DNA of 64,000 nucleotides, from the NCBI GenBank assembly GCA_013289615.1, contig JABCZO010000008.1, positions 1 to 64,000 of the forward strand, read 5' to 3'. The notes under the pieces are model-generated. The model was given only the letters and a program-made list of their open reading frames with translations. It did no database searches and was not told where the DNA came from. Below are positions 41,370-51,343 of the stretch, piece after piece. The position numbers were made by a program, and so were the translations under genes. The DNA comes from Gammaproteobacteria bacterium (GTDB lineage Bacteria > Pseudomonadota > Gammaproteobacteria > Steroidobacterales > Steroidobacteraceae). The number at the start of each line of letters is the position of its first letter. The stretch's first letter is position 1.

Positions 41370-41484
41370 CGGCCACCTCCATGCCGACCCCCACGGTGTC
41401 GGTTGTTGTTGTGCGCGTCAAGGGCGCTGTGGATGACGGAAATGTACTCGTGGTCGCGCCGGCGCTTTATGATGGCCAGCGAAC

Positions 41485-42792
41485 ATGACTGCCGTGCCTA
41501 ACCCTAAGCCGATGCCGGCGAGCACTGAACGCGAATCCAGCGGCCGCTATTCGGGCTGGAGACTGCTGCTCGAGGGTCTGGCCGGTCAGCGCGGCTGGTC
41601 GCGCGCCTGGGCGAAGGCGCTGCCGCGCCCGCGCTACCGGGTGGTGATCGTCGGCGGCGGCGGACACGGACTGGCGACGGCATATTACCTGGCGAGCGAG
41701 TACGGCATCAGCGATGTGGCGGTGCTGGAGAAGGGTCCGATCGGCCTCGGTAACGTCGGGCGCAACACCACCATCATCCGCTCGAACTATTTCCTGCCCG
41801 ACAATATCCGCTTCTACGAGTACTCGTTAAAGCTGTGGGAGGGGCTCGAGCGGCGGCTGAACTTCAACGCGATGGTCAGCCAGCGCGGCACGCTCAACCT
41901 GTTCCACACCGAGGCACAGCGCGATCTGTTTACCCGGCGCGCCAACCTGATGCGGCTGCTCGGCGTGGACGCCGTGGCGCTGAGTCGCGAGGCAGTGCAG
42001 GCGCTGGTGCCGCTGGTTGATCTGGACAATGGCCGCTACCCGGTGCTGGGCGGCTTTCTGCAGCCTCGGGGCGGTACCGTGCGCCACGATGCGGTGGCGT
42101 GGGGCTACGCGCGCGCGGCATCGGACGCCGGTGTGGACATCATCGAGCACTGCGAGGTCACCGGCATGCGGCGCGACGGGCGGCGCGTGACCGGCGTCGA
42201 CACCACGCGCGGCCTGATCGAGGCCGATACGATCTGCCTCGCCGTGGCCGGCCATTCCTCGCAACTGGCCGCAATGGCCGGACTTACCCTGCCGATCGAG
42301 AGTCACGTGCTGCAGGCGTTCGTCAGCGAAGCCATCAAGCCGGTGCTTGACGTAGTGGTCACATACGGCGCCGGACACTTCTACATCAGCCAGTCGGATA
42401 AAGGTGGTCTGGTGTTCGGCGGCGCGATCGACGGCTACAACACCTACGGCCAGCGCGGTACGCTGCCGGTGGCAGAAGAGGTGGCGATGGAGGCGGTGAC
42501 GCTGATGCCGGCACTGGCACGCGTCAAGGTGCTGCGCCAATGGGGCGGGGTCATGGATATGAGCATGGACGGCTCGCCGATTATCTCGAAGACGCCGGTC
42601 GACGGCCTGATCCTTAACGGCGGCTGGTGTTATGGCGGCTTCAAGGCCATTCCGGCCGGCGGCATGACCACCGCGCACCTGATCGCCTGCAATGCTCCCC
42701 ACCCGCTCGCGGCGCATCTGGATCTCGGGCGCTTCGCGGCCGGCCGAACGCTGGACGAGCGCGGCGCCGGCCCGTTTCCGTACGCGCACTGA
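41485..42792 (+). CDS. soxB: sarcosine oxidase beta subunit
   Basis: This is a 435-residue flavoprotein of the heterotetrameric sarcosine oxidase beta type. It has a family-typical N-terminal leader, then VIVGGGGHGLATAYYLA for FAD, GLGNVGRNTTIIRSNYFLPDN (read around the RN turn), and WGGVMDMSMDGSPIISKTP near the C-terminus. This subunit carries the sarcosine site, with FAD and covalent FMN shared with alpha. It oxidises sarcosine to glycine with O2 to give H2O2 and, with THF, methylene-THF. First gene of the soxBDAG operon and divergent from the betaine importer. Confidence 0.93.
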   Translation: MTAVPNPKPMPASTERESSGRYSGWRLLLEGLAGQRGWSRAWAKALPRPRYRVVIVGGGGHGLATAYYLASEYGISDVAVLEKGPIGLGNVGRNTTIIRSNYFLPDNIRFYEYSLKLWEGLERRLNFNAMVSQRGTLNLFHTEAQRDLFTRRANLMRLLGVDAVALSREAVQALVPLVDLDNGRYPVLGGFLQPRGGTVRHDAVAWGYARAASDAGVDIIEHCEVTGMRRDGRRVTGVDTTRGLIEADTICLAVAGHSSQLAAMAGLTLPIESHVLQAFVSEAIKPVLDVVVTYGAGHFYISQSDKGGLVFGGAIDGYNTYGQRGTLPVAEEVAMEAVTLMPALARVKVLRQWGGVMDMSMDGSPIISKTPVDGLILNGGWCYGGFKAIPAGGMTTAHLIACNAPHPLAAHLDLGRFAAGRTLDERGAGPFPYAH

Positions 42793-42804
42793 TAAAGATT
42801 CTCG

Positions 42805-43089
42805 ATGCTGCGAATCCGATGTCCGTGGTGTGGTGAGCGCGACGAAACCGAGTTTCGCTATCGCGGCGACGCCAGCCAGTCGCGGCCCGCCGCTGATGCC
42901 GGACTGGCCGCGTTCAGCGCCTATGTCTACGAGCGCAAAAATCCGCGCGGCTGGCATCTGGAATGGTGGCTACATGTCGGCGGCTGCCGCCGGCTGCTGA
43001 AACTCGTCCGTCACACCCTGACTCACGAGATCCGCGTTGTCGGCACTGCGCAGGATCAGCCATCACTGCCGCAGGAACCGGGGCGCTGA
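42805..43089 (+). CDS. soxD: sarcosine oxidase delta subunit
   Basis: This is a 94-residue zinc-binding subunit: CPWCGERDETEFRYRGDAS at the N-terminus and the C-terminal HVGGCRRLLKLVRHT. The CxxC pair, His and last Cys are the expected Zn ligands. Length and order match the family. It starts 12 bp after soxB and its TGA overlaps the soxA ATG (TGATG), consistent with stoichiometric production of the complex. Confidence 0.93.
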   Translation: MLRIRCPWCGERDETEFRYRGDASQSRPAADAGLAAFSAYVYERKNPRGWHLEWWLHVGGCRRLLKLVRHTLTHEIRVVGTAQDQPSLPQEPGR

Positions 43090-46031
43090 TGCAAGGACCT
43101 GGCCGTATCGCCCACGGTCTTCTAACCGACGCCGAGCGGCCGCTCGGCTTCCGCTTCGACGGGCAGCCGATGCAGGGCCTGGCAGGCGACACGCTGGCTT
43201 CGGCGCTGCTTGCCAACGGCACGCGGCTGGTCGCGCGCAGCTTCAAGTACCACCGGCCGCGCGGCATCGTCACCGCGGGACCGGAAGAGCCGTGTGCATT
43301 GGTCGATGTGATCGGCGCCAGCGGGCGCGAGCCCAACCATCTCGCCACCACGCTCATGCTGTACGAGGGCCTGGTGGCCGAAAGCCAGAACCGCTGGCCG
43401 TCGCTCGGATTCGACCTGATGGCGCTCAACGACCGCTTCGCCCGGTTTCTGCCCGCGGGCTTTTATTACAAGACTTTTATGGCGCCGGGCTGGGCCTGGG
43501 AGCGACTCTACGAGCCGCTGATCCGCAATGCCGCGGGACTTGGTCGGCTCAAGGCGATTGTGGGCGAGCACGCGGCGCCCGCCGAGACGGTGCACGATCA
43601 TGCCGACGTACTGGTGGTCGGTGCCGGTGTTGCGGGCCTCACCGCCGCGCATCGACTGGGGGCGAGCGGCCTGCGTGTGGTGCTGGCTGATCAGGACGCG
43701 GTGCTGGGCGGCGGTTCGCTGCTCGATGCGCGCTGGACCGCCTGGCGCGAGACCACGTGCGCCGCGCTGGTCGGCCTCGGCACGGTGCGCTGCCTGTCGC
43801 GCACCACGGTACTCGGGGCCTACGGCCACGGTGTCTTCGCTGCACTGCAAAGCCTGGCCGGCGCTGACGCGGCCAGCTCCGGCGCCCTGCGCGAGCGGCT
43901 GCGGATCATCCGCGCCCGGCGCGTGCTATTCGCCACCGGGGCGCTCGAGCGATTGATCGCCTTCCCCGGCAACGACCTGCCCGGTGTGATGCTGGCAGGG
44001 GCAGCGCTGGGTTACCTGCGCCGTTACGGTGTCGCCGTCGGCCGCCGGCCGGCTTTTTTCCTCAACACCGACCAGGCCTACGAGACGGTGTTTGCGTTAG
44101 CCAGCGCGGGCATCGAGCGCGCCGGCGTGATCGACGTGCGCACCAGTTCGCTGGCAGCCGAGCGCGCCCGGGGGCTGGGCATCGAAGTGCATGCAGGCGC
44201 GGTGGTGGAGGCGGTCGCCGGACGCGGCGGGGTAGCTACCGTGAGGGTCGCGAACCGGGATGGTAGCCAACGGCGCGAGTTCGAGGCCGACAGCCTGCTG
44301 ATGTCCGGAGGGTATTGCCCGACCACTGCACTCGCAAGCCAGCTCGGCGCAGTGCTCAAGTGGCAGGAAGCGATCGCGGCCTTCACGCCGGAACTTTTGC
44401 CGACGGTCGGACGGGTAGCGGGCGCGGCGCGCGGCGTGTTTGGGCTCGCGGCCGCGGCCCGCAACGGCGAGGCGGCGGCCCGCGTCATCGCAGCCGAACT
44501 CGGTCACCCGGCACTCGCCGCGGGCCTGGGCCTGGAGCTGCCGGTCGATGCGAACGCAACACCGATCGGTGCGCTGTGGGAAGTGCGCGCCGGCGGCAAG
44601 GCGTTCGTCGATCTGCAGAACGATGTGACCGCCGCGGATGTACGGCTCGCGCAGCGTGAGGGCTACGAGCACGTCGAGCACATGAAACGCTACACCACCC
44701 ATGGCATGGCCAGCGACCAGGGCCGCATCGGCGGTCTGGTCGGCAGCGCCGTGCTGGCGCAGGCGCGCGGACTGGCGCTGTCGGAGGTCGGGCAGCCCAA
44801 GCCGCGCCCGTATGCGCAGCCCGTGCCGTTCGCCGCGCTCGCAGGCGGCGAAGTCCGGCAGCACCTGAAGCCCAAGCGCCGTGGGCCGTTGCACGACTGG
44901 CATGAGGCCGCCGGCGCGACCTTTGTGGCTACCGGCCTGTGGATGAGGCCGTTGGTTTATTCGCAGCAATCCGGCTGGGAAGCGGTGCTGCGCGAAGCGC
45001 GTGCGGTGCGCCGTTCGGTCGGCATCACGGATGTGTCGACCCTGGGCAAGATCGACGTGCAGGGACCGGATGCCGCGAAGTTCCTGGACTTCATTTATGC
45101 GAATACCTTCTCGACCCTAGCCGTCGGACGCTCGCGCTACGGCATCATGCTGCGCGAGGACGGCATGCTGCTCGATGACGGCACCACCTCGCGGCTCGCA
45201 CAGCAGCACTTCGTGGTGACGACCACCACCGCCAACGCGGCCGTTGTGCTCGAGCACATGGAATTTCACTTGCAGGCGGTGTGCCCGCAGTTCGATGTGC
45301 TGCTGACCGATGTCGGCGACCAGTGGGCGCAGTTCGCGGTCGCCGGTCCGCGCTCACGCGAGGTGGTGGCGGCGGTGGTCGCGGATCTTGATCTGTCGAG
45401 TCAGGCATTTCCGTTCATGGCGGCGAGCGCAGCGACGATCGCGGGCGTCGCGGGACGGCTGTTTCGCATCTCGTTTTCCGGCGAGCTGGCCTATGAGCTG
45501 GCCGTGCCGGCGCGTCACGCACTGCAGGCGTGGCTGGCGCTGCTCGAGGCCGGTCGGCCGTTTGGCATCGAGCCTTACGGTCTCGATGCGCTTAACACCC
45601 TGCGCATCGAGAAGGGCCACGTGACCGCAGCCGAGCTCAATGGCAACACCAGCGCCGAGGATCTCGGCTTCCAGCGCATGCCCAAGCAGCACGGTGACTT
45701 CATCGGCCGCGCGCTGTCGCAGCGTGGCGGCCTCACCGCGCCCGATCGGCTGCAGCTGGTTGGCGTACGGCCAGTGGATCGCGCGCGCCGCCTGCGCAAC
45801 GGCGCACAACTGGTCGCGCCAAAGGCGCGCACCACCAGCCTGGGTTACGTGACCTCCTCGACACCTTCGGTCGAGCTTGCGGGCTGGGTGGGGCTCGCCT
45901 TGCTCGCGGGCGGCAGGCAGCGCACCGGCGAGCGCCTCATCGCCAGCTCGCCGATCCACGATGAGGCCACCGAGATCGAGATTGTCAGCCCGCACATGCT
46001 TGATCCGGAGAACCTTCGTGTCCGCGCCTGA
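43089..46031 (+). CDS. soxA: sarcosine oxidase alpha subunit
   Basis: This is a 980-residue subunit. The N-terminal Fer2-like region (LGFRFDGQPMQGLAGDTLASALLANG read from about 17) is followed by an NAD-binding Rossmann domain (VLVVGAGVAGLTAAHRLGASG) and a C-terminal GcvT-like THF-binding domain (TTHGMASDQGRIGGLVG, FSGELAYELAVPARHAL). It channels the methylene group to THF. ATG at 43089 overlaps the soxD stop; a longer reading in frame starting at 42963 lies inside soxD and was rejected. Part of the soxBDAG operon. Confidence 0.93.
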   Translation: MQGPGRIAHGLLTDAERPLGFRFDGQPMQGLAGDTLASALLANGTRLVARSFKYHRPRGIVTAGPEEPCALVDVIGASGREPNHLATTLMLYEGLVAESQNRWPSLGFDLMALNDRFARFLPAGFYYKTFMAPGWAWERLYEPLIRNAAGLGRLKAIVGEHAAPAETVHDHADVLVVGAGVAGLTAAHRLGASGLRVVLADQDAVLGGGSLLDARWTAWRETTCAALVGLGTVRCLSRTTVLGAYGHGVFAALQSLAGADAASSGALRERLRIIRARRVLFATGALERLIAFPGNDLPGVMLAGAALGYLRRYGVAVGRRPAFFLNTDQAYETVFALASAGIERAGVIDVRTSSLAAERARGLGIEVHAGAVVEAVAGRGGVATVRVANRDGSQRREFEADSLLMSGGYCPTTALASQLGAVLKWQEAIAAFTPELLPTVGRVAGAARGVFGLAAAARNGEAAARVIAAELGHPALAAGLGLELPVDANATPIGALWEVRAGGKAFVDLQNDVTAADVRLAQREGYEHVEHMKRYTTHGMASDQGRIGGLVGSAVLAQARGLALSEVGQPKPRPYAQPVPFAALAGGEVRQHLKPKRRGPLHDWHEAAGATFVATGLWMRPLVYSQQSGWEAVLREARAVRRSVGITDVSTLGKIDVQGPDAAKFLDFIYANTFSTLAVGRSRYGIMLREDGMLLDDGTTSRLAQQHFVVTTTTANAAVVLEHMEFHLQAVCPQFDVLLTDVGDQWAQFAVAGPRSREVVAAVVADLDLSSQAFPFMAASAATIAGVAGRLFRISFSGELAYELAVPARHALQAWLALLEAGRPFGIEPYGLDALNTLRIEKGHVTAAELNGNTSAEDLGFQRMPKQHGDFIGRALSQRGGLTAPDRLQLVGVRPVDRARRLRNGAQLVAPKARTTSLGYVTSSTPSVELAGWVGLALLAGGRQRTGERLIASSPIHDEATEIEIVSPHMLDPENLRVRA

Positions 46032-46611
46032 GGCGCAGGCGATGCCTGGCAAAGCTCTCAGCCTGCGGCTCGAGACGAGCGCGAGTGATATCGTCGAGAT
46101 CGCGGCGCTGCGCGGGCGCGCGCGCGAGCTTGAGAGGGTCGCGCTCGGCCGGGGGGTACAGCTTCCGGCGCTCGGCCGCGCGCTGGCCGCGACTGATCAT
46201 CTGGCGCTGTGCGTGCGTCCGGAGCGCTGGCTGATCCTGACACCGCCGGCAGCGGCGGGGGCAAGCGCGGCAGTGTGGCAGGCCGTGTGTGCCGGCCTCG
46301 GTGCCGCGCTCGACCTGTCATCGGGCCTGAACGCGCTGGAACTCACCGGTTCCGTCGCCCGCGAGGTTCTCGTCAGGTCCTGCCGCATCGATCTTGATCC
46401 GGACGCATTCCCGGTGGGCGCGGCGTGCGCCACGATCATGGTGCAGGTGCCGGTGATCCTCGTGGCGCTGGCATCGGGTGTGCTGCTGCTGACGCCGGCG
46501 AGTACGGCGCGGCATTTTCACGAATGGCTCATGTCCAGCGCGAAGACCTTCGGGTTCATGCCGCCATCGCACCTGAATGGCGCCGCCGTGTCTGACGATC
46601 AACTGTCATGA
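46018..46611 (+). CDS. soxG: sarcosine oxidase gamma subunit
   Basis: This is a 197-residue small subunit of the GcvT-like SoxG family, with LALCVRPERWLILTPPA, LDLSSGLNALELTGSVAREVL and RSCRIDLDPDAFPVGAACAT, all typical. The GTG at 46018 is chosen because CCGGAG lies 7 nt upstream; an ATG at 46042 is the alternative. It overlaps the soxA end by 14 nt and is followed, with an ATGA overlap, by the second dehydrogenase gene. Confidence 0.88.
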   Translation: MSAPEAQAMPGKALSLRLETSASDIVEIAALRGRARELERVALGRGVQLPALGRALAATDHLALCVRPERWLILTPPAAAGASAAVWQAVCAGLGAALDLSSGLNALELTGSVAREVLVRSCRIDLDPDAFPVGAACATIMVQVPVILVALASGVLLLTPASTARHFHEWLMSSAKTFGFMPPSHLNGAAVSDDQLS

Positions 46612-49022
46612 AGGCTGCCGCGCAGGCCGTCATCATCGGTGGCGGCGTGGTCGGCGCCAGCGTGCTCTATCACCTGACGAAGATCGGCTGGAGCGACGTG
46701 CTGCTGATCGAGCAGAGCGAACTGGCCGCGGGCTCGACCTGGCATGCCGCCGGCGGCATGCATACCTTCAACGGCGAGGCCAACATCTCGCGGCTGCAGA
46801 AATACACCATCGACCTGTATCGCGAGATAGAGGCGCTGTCGGGCCAGTCCTGCGGTCTGCATCCAAACGGCGGCCTGATGCTGGCGGCGAGCCAGGGCGA
46901 GCTCGACAGTCTCAGGCTGATCTGCTCGCGTGCGCGCTACCTCGGCATGGAAACCGAGATGATCTCGCTCGAGGAGGCGCGGCGGCTCAATCCACTGATC
47001 GATACCAGCCACTTCATCGGCGCGCTATGGCGCGCCGACGGTGGCCATTGCGATCCGTCCGGCACCACGCATGCCTACGTCAAGGCGGCGCGCCAGCTCG
47101 GCACATCGGTGGAGCGCTTTACGCGCGTGCTGTCGCTCGGGCAGCGCGCCGACGGCTCCTGGGACGTGGTGACCGACAAGGGCACGGTGCACGCGGAGCA
47201 CGTCGTCAACTGCGCGGGGCTGTGGGCGCGTGAGATCGGCCACATGGTCGGCATCGAGCTGCCGGTGCTGGCGATGGAGCACCACTACCTGATCACCGAG
47301 GACCTGCCCGAGCTCGCCGGCCGCGACCGCGAGATCGTCAACACCACCGACTACGCCGGCGAAATCTACATGCGCCAGGAGCGCGGCGGCGCATTGATCG
47401 GCACCTACGAACCGCACGGCGTGGTCTGGTCGCCGGTGAGCACACCGCAGGACTTTTCGATGCAGCTGCTGCCGGACGATTTCGAGCGACTGGCGCCGTA
47501 CTTCGAGGTCGGATTCCAGCATTTCCCGGCGCTCGGGCGCGTCGGCATCAGGAAGGCGATCAACGGGCCATTTACTTTTGCCCCTGATGGCAATCCGCTG
47601 GTCGGGCCGGTGCGCGGCCTGAGGAATTACTGGGTGGCCTGCGCGGTGATGGCCGGATTCAGCCAGGGCGGGGGCATCGGGCTGGTGCTGTCGCGCTGGA
47701 TGGCCCACAACGATCCGGGCCAGGACATCTTGTCGATGGACGTCGCGCGCTTCGGTGCGTTCGCGACGCCGAAATACACCTCGCTCAAGGTTCCGGAAAA
47801 TTATTCGCGACGCTTTCGGCTGGCGTACCCGAACGAGGAGTTGCCCGCCGCGCGGCCGGTACGCCGCTCCCCGATCTACGATCGGCTGCAGGCGGCCGGC
47901 GCGGTCATGGGCGCGAACTTCGGGCTCGAGCATGCGCTGTGGTTTGCGCCTCCCGGCGTCGCGCCCACCGAGACCCCGACCTATCGCCGCTCGGAGGCCT
48001 TTGCGTTCGTGCGCGCCGAATGCCACGCGGTGCGTGCTGCGGTCGGCCTCTACGAGACCACCAACTACGGCAAGTACGAGGTCACCGGTCGCGGCGCGCG
48101 TTCATGGCTCGATCGGGTATTTGCCTGCCGTCTGCCCAGGCCCGGCCGGCTGGCGCTCGCGCCGATGCTCAGCGCGGCGGGTCGCATCGTTGGTGACCTG
48201 TCGATTGCCTGCCTTGCGGAGGATCACTACCTGATCGTGGGCTCGGGCTTTGCCGAGGAATTCCACCTGCGCTGGTTCTGGGCCTCGGCACCGCCGGCCG
48301 ACGTGTTGGTGCGCTCGGCATCCTCGACACTGTGCGGCGTGTCGATCGCAGGTCCCCAATCGCGCGCGCTGCTGCAGCGGCTGGTGCGCGAAGACCTGTC
48401 GCCTGGCGCGTTCAAGCTGTTCCAGCTCAGGCAGACGGCGGTGGGCTTTGCGCCGGCGATCCTGACGCGGGCCGGTTTCACCGGCGAACTCGGCTACGAG
48501 GTCTGGACCACGCCCGACTACTTCGCCTCGCTCTACGATGACCTGTGGGATGCCGGGCGGCCGCTGGGCCTCAGGCATTTCGGCGGCCGCGCGCTGTCAT
48601 CGCTGCGGCTGGAAAAGGGCTATGGGTCGTTCAACAAGGACTTCCGCCCCGACTACACCGCCGCTGAAACCGGGCTCGACCGCTACATCGACTTCGGCAA
48701 GGCCGACTTCACCGGTCGCGTCGCTGCCATCGCCGAGCGCGCGGCCGGACCGGCGCGCCGGTTCGTGGTGATGGAGGTCGCGGCCGCCGATGCCGACGTG
48801 ATCGGCTACGAATCGATCATCAAGGGCGGCGCGGCGGTGGGCTATGTAACCTCGGGTGCCTATGGCCATTGCATCGGCAGCAGCCTTGCCGCCGGCTATG
48901 TGCCCGCCGCACTGGCGCGCGAGGGCGAGCGCTTCGAGATCGACATCCTCGGTGAGATGCGACCGGCCACGGTGCGTCTGGCGCCGATGTACGATCCGCA
49001 GGGACTTCGACTGCGCGGGTAA
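46608..49022 (+). CDS. FAD-dependent dimethylglycine/sarcosine dehydrogenase with GcvT domain (copy 2)
   Basis: This is an 804-residue paralogue of the enzyme at 19334-21745, with the same layout: IIGGGVVGASVLYHLTK, His46 in STWHAAGGMHTFNG, FAD domain to about 420, and GcvT/THF domain (YETTNYGKYEVTGRGA, FTGELGYEVW). It is translationally coupled to soxG, so its role is close to sarcosine oxidation, most simply dimethylglycine to sarcosine with methylene-THF formed. Substitutions relative to copy 1 cluster in loops, leaving it possible that the two copies act on different N-methyl compounds. Confidence 0.9.
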   Translation: MKAAAQAVIIGGGVVGASVLYHLTKIGWSDVLLIEQSELAAGSTWHAAGGMHTFNGEANISRLQKYTIDLYREIEALSGQSCGLHPNGGLMLAASQGELDSLRLICSRARYLGMETEMISLEEARRLNPLIDTSHFIGALWRADGGHCDPSGTTHAYVKAARQLGTSVERFTRVLSLGQRADGSWDVVTDKGTVHAEHVVNCAGLWAREIGHMVGIELPVLAMEHHYLITEDLPELAGRDREIVNTTDYAGEIYMRQERGGALIGTYEPHGVVWSPVSTPQDFSMQLLPDDFERLAPYFEVGFQHFPALGRVGIRKAINGPFTFAPDGNPLVGPVRGLRNYWVACAVMAGFSQGGGIGLVLSRWMAHNDPGQDILSMDVARFGAFATPKYTSLKVPENYSRRFRLAYPNEELPAARPVRRSPIYDRLQAAGAVMGANFGLEHALWFAPPGVAPTETPTYRRSEAFAFVRAECHAVRAAVGLYETTNYGKYEVTGRGARSWLDRVFACRLPRPGRLALAPMLSAAGRIVGDLSIACLAEDHYLIVGSGFAEEFHLRWFWASAPPADVLVRSASSTLCGVSIAGPQSRALLQRLVREDLSPGAFKLFQLRQTAVGFAPAILTRAGFTGELGYEVWTTPDYFASLYDDLWDAGRPLGLRHFGGRALSSLRLEKGYGSFNKDFRPDYTAAETGLDRYIDFGKADFTGRVAAIAERAAGPARRFVVMEVAAADADVIGYESIIKGGAAVGYVTSGAYGHCIGSSLAAGYVPAALAREGERFEIDILGEMRPATVRLAPMYDPQGLRLRG

Positions 49023-49121
49023 ATTGACGCCGCCCGGATGAACAGGGAAGCTTGGCGTGTCGTGCAGCGTCACGCGCCAGCCCTATCATTAGAACGCGCG
49101 CACTTCGGTACGGAGATGACC

Positions 49122-50186
49122 ATGAAAGTCCTGCTCGGCAATGTGCTGCTGCTAGCCATCGTGGTCCACGGCACCGCCGCCGCCGACGATCCCAAGAAGC
49201 TACGGCTGATCACCTGGGCCGACTACGCGCCGGCGGAGGTGGTGGCGCAGTTCAAGCAGGAAACCGGCATCCAGGTCGAAGTCACGCTGTCGAACAACGA
49301 GGAAATCATCTCCAAGCTGCGCGCCACCGGCGGGGCCGGCTTCGATCTCGCCCAGCCGTCGCAGGATCGCATCACCGGCGTGCAGCGCGAATTCGGCGTC
49401 TACAAGCCGATCGACCTGAGCCAGGTCAAGGTCGAACAATTTAGCCCGGAAATACTCGAGGTCACGCGCAAGAACGCCACGCTCGACGGCAAGCTGTACG
49501 GACTGCCCTACCTGTGGGGTGCCGACGGCCTGGTGGTCAACACCAAGTACGCCAAGGTGGCCGACTATCCGGACCTGTGCCGGGCGGACCTGAAGGGCAA
49601 GACCTCGCTGCGACTGCGCCGCCCGGTGTTGATGGCGTTCGCGTTTGCCGCCGGCAAGGACCCGTTTGCGCTCTATGGCGATCCCAAAGCCTACGCGGCG
49701 CTGATGGAGAGCGTCGGCGCGACACTGTCGGCCTGCAAGTCGAATGTCCGGTTTTTCTACGACAACAAGGACCAGCTGCTCAACGGCATGCGCTCGGGCG
49801 AGATCGTTGCCGCGATGATGTGGGATACCGGCGGCTGGACGCTCAATCGCCAGGATCCGAACATCCAGTTCATCGTGCCTAAATCCGGCGCCATGGGCTG
49901 GCTGGATACTTTCGCGCTGCCCGCGCGCGGCCGCAACGACGCCGCCGCCTATGCCTGGATCAATTTTACCATGCGGCCGGATGTCGCGGCCAAGATCACC
50001 AATGCCGTGGGCAACTGGACCGCGGCGCGCGCTACTGAAAACCTGGTTAACCCGAAATTCCGGGCGCAATTCAACGCCAGCTTCCCGGGCGGTGCGTTCA
50101 AGGACATTCACTGGTATCCGGCGATTCCATCGGGCGTGGAGGAAACGGAAGGGCGGATCCTGGATCGCATCAAGGCCGCCAATTGA
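49122..50186 (+). CDS. periplasmic polyamine/amine-binding protein (PotD/PotF-like)
   Basis: This is a 354-residue protein with a short signal peptide (MKVLLGNVLLLAIVVHGTAAA). The type-2 binding fold has LRLITWADYAPAEVVAQFK, GFDLAQPSQDRITG, GLPYLWGADGLVVNTKYA and MMWDTGGWTLNRQDP. PotD/PotF bind spermidine or putrescine; relatives bind other amines including opines and betaines. The ATG at 49122 is chosen because CGGAG lies 6 nt upstream. It heads a PotFGHI-like operon with an ATPase and two permeases in the usual order, placed after the sox genes. Confidence 0.87.
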   Translation: MKVLLGNVLLLAIVVHGTAAADDPKKLRLITWADYAPAEVVAQFKQETGIQVEVTLSNNEEIISKLRATGGAGFDLAQPSQDRITGVQREFGVYKPIDLSQVKVEQFSPEILEVTRKNATLDGKLYGLPYLWGADGLVVNTKYAKVADYPDLCRADLKGKTSLRLRRPVLMAFAFAAGKDPFALYGDPKAYAALMESVGATLSACKSNVRFFYDNKDQLLNGMRSGEIVAAMMWDTGGWTLNRQDPNIQFIVPKSGAMGWLDTFALPARGRNDAAAYAWINFTMRPDVAAKITNAVGNWTAARATENLVNPKFRAQFNASFPGGAFKDIHWYPAIPSGVEETEGRILDRIKAAN

Positions 50187-51343
50187 GCACCCCGGATCTC
50201 AGCGTCGACGCGCTCGACAAGCGCTTCGCCGACCACGTGGCCGTCGACCGGCTGTCGTTCGCGGTCGAGCGCGGCAGCTTCTTCTCGATACTCGGGCCGT
50301 CCGGCTGCGGCAAGACCACGCTGCTGCGCATGATCGCCGGCTTCACGCACCCGGACAGCGGCGACATCCGCATCGGCGGGCGCAGCATGCGCGAGGTGGC
50401 GCCCAATCGCCGGCCGGTCAACATGGTGTTCCAGCACCTGGCGCTGTTTCCGATGATGTCGGTCGGCGACAACGTCGGCTTCGGACTCGCGCGTCGCGGG
50501 GTGAACAGGACCGAGCGCACGCGCCGCGCGGCCGCCATGCTCGAGCGCGTGGGCCTGGCCGGCGCGGCCCACAAGCGCGTCGACGAGCTGTCGGGCGGGC
50601 AGCGCCAGCGGGTCGCGATCGCCCGCAGCCTGGTGCTTGAACCCACGCTGCTGCTGCTCGATGAACCGCTCGGCGCGCTCGATCTGAAGCTGCGCGAGCA
50701 CATGAAGATCGAGCTCAAGCAGCTGCAGGCGGCCTTCGGAACCACCTTCGTCTACATCACGCATGACCAGTCCGAGGCGCTGGTGCTCTCCGATCACGTC
50801 GCGGTCATGAACCGCGGGCGCTTCGAGCAGATCGGCACGCCGCAACAGCTGTACTACGAGCCGGCCACGGCATTTGTCGCCGGCTTCGTCGGCGCCAACA
50901 ATCGCATCGCCGGGCGCGCCGTGAGCGTCGACGGGGAACTGGTCGAGCTGCTCACGCCGCAGGGCTGGACGGTACGCGCACGTCGCAGCGGAGCCATCGC
51001 GGCCGGCGATGAGGTCGCGGCATTCGTGCGCCCGGAAGTCGCGAGCATCGAGCTTGACGCCGGGCAGCTGCGGCCGCAGATGGCGCGCTTTACCGGTGAG
51101 GTCCAGAGCCTGCTGTTCGACGGCGCCAACTCCGCGGTGCTGATCGTGGAGCAGCAATCACGCTTCGAATTTCGCGTCGCGCTACCGCAGACCGGGCGGC
51201 TGGCGGATCTGAAAACGGGTGCGCGGGTGTCCTTTGGCTTCGATCCGCAGCGCGCGATCTGTTTCGCCGCAGCCGCAGCCGCAGCCGCAGCCGCAGTCAC
51301 AGCCGCAGTCACGGCTGCCGGGGCCGGCAGCGCGCATGTCTGA
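50183..51343 (+). CDS. ABC transporter ATP-binding protein (PotA/PotG-like)
   Basis: This is a 386-residue ATPase. Walker A GPSGCGKTT, signature LSGGQRQRV, Walker B LLLLDEPLGALD and ITHDQSEAL are all present, with a C-terminal TOBE domain (about 285-365). The start is TTG at 50183, overlapping the stop of the binding-protein gene (TTGA). The last 25 residues are poly-Ala from a GCAGCC tandem repeat, which is not usual in the family. It would energise the two permeases that follow. Confidence 0.9.
   Translation: MSTPDLSVDALDKRFADHVAVDRLSFAVERGSFFSILGPSGCGKTTLLRMIAGFTHPDSGDIRIGGRSMREVAPNRRPVNMVFQHLALFPMMSVGDNVGFGLARRGVNRTERTRRAAAMLERVGLAGAAHKRVDELSGGQRQRVAIARSLVLEPTLLLLDEPLGALDLKLREHMKIELKQLQAAFGTTFVYITHDQSEALVLSDHVAVMNRGRFEQIGTPQQLYYEPATAFVAGFVGANNRIAGRAVSVDGELVELLTPQGWTVRARRSGAIAAGDEVAAFVRPEVASIELDAGQLRPQMARFTGEVQSLLFDGANSAVLIVEQQSRFEFRVALPQTGRLADLKTGARVSFGFDPQRAICFAAAAAAAAAAVTAAVTAAGAGSAHV
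51269..51310 (+). repeat. GCAGCC hexanucleotide tandem repeat in ATPase gene end
   Basis: Four exact copies of GCAGCC (51269-51292) and three degenerate ones run through the 3' end of the ATPase gene, encoding alternating Ala-Ala. The unit is 6 bp so changes in copy number keep frame. The next gene starts 25 bp later. Confidence 0.85.
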
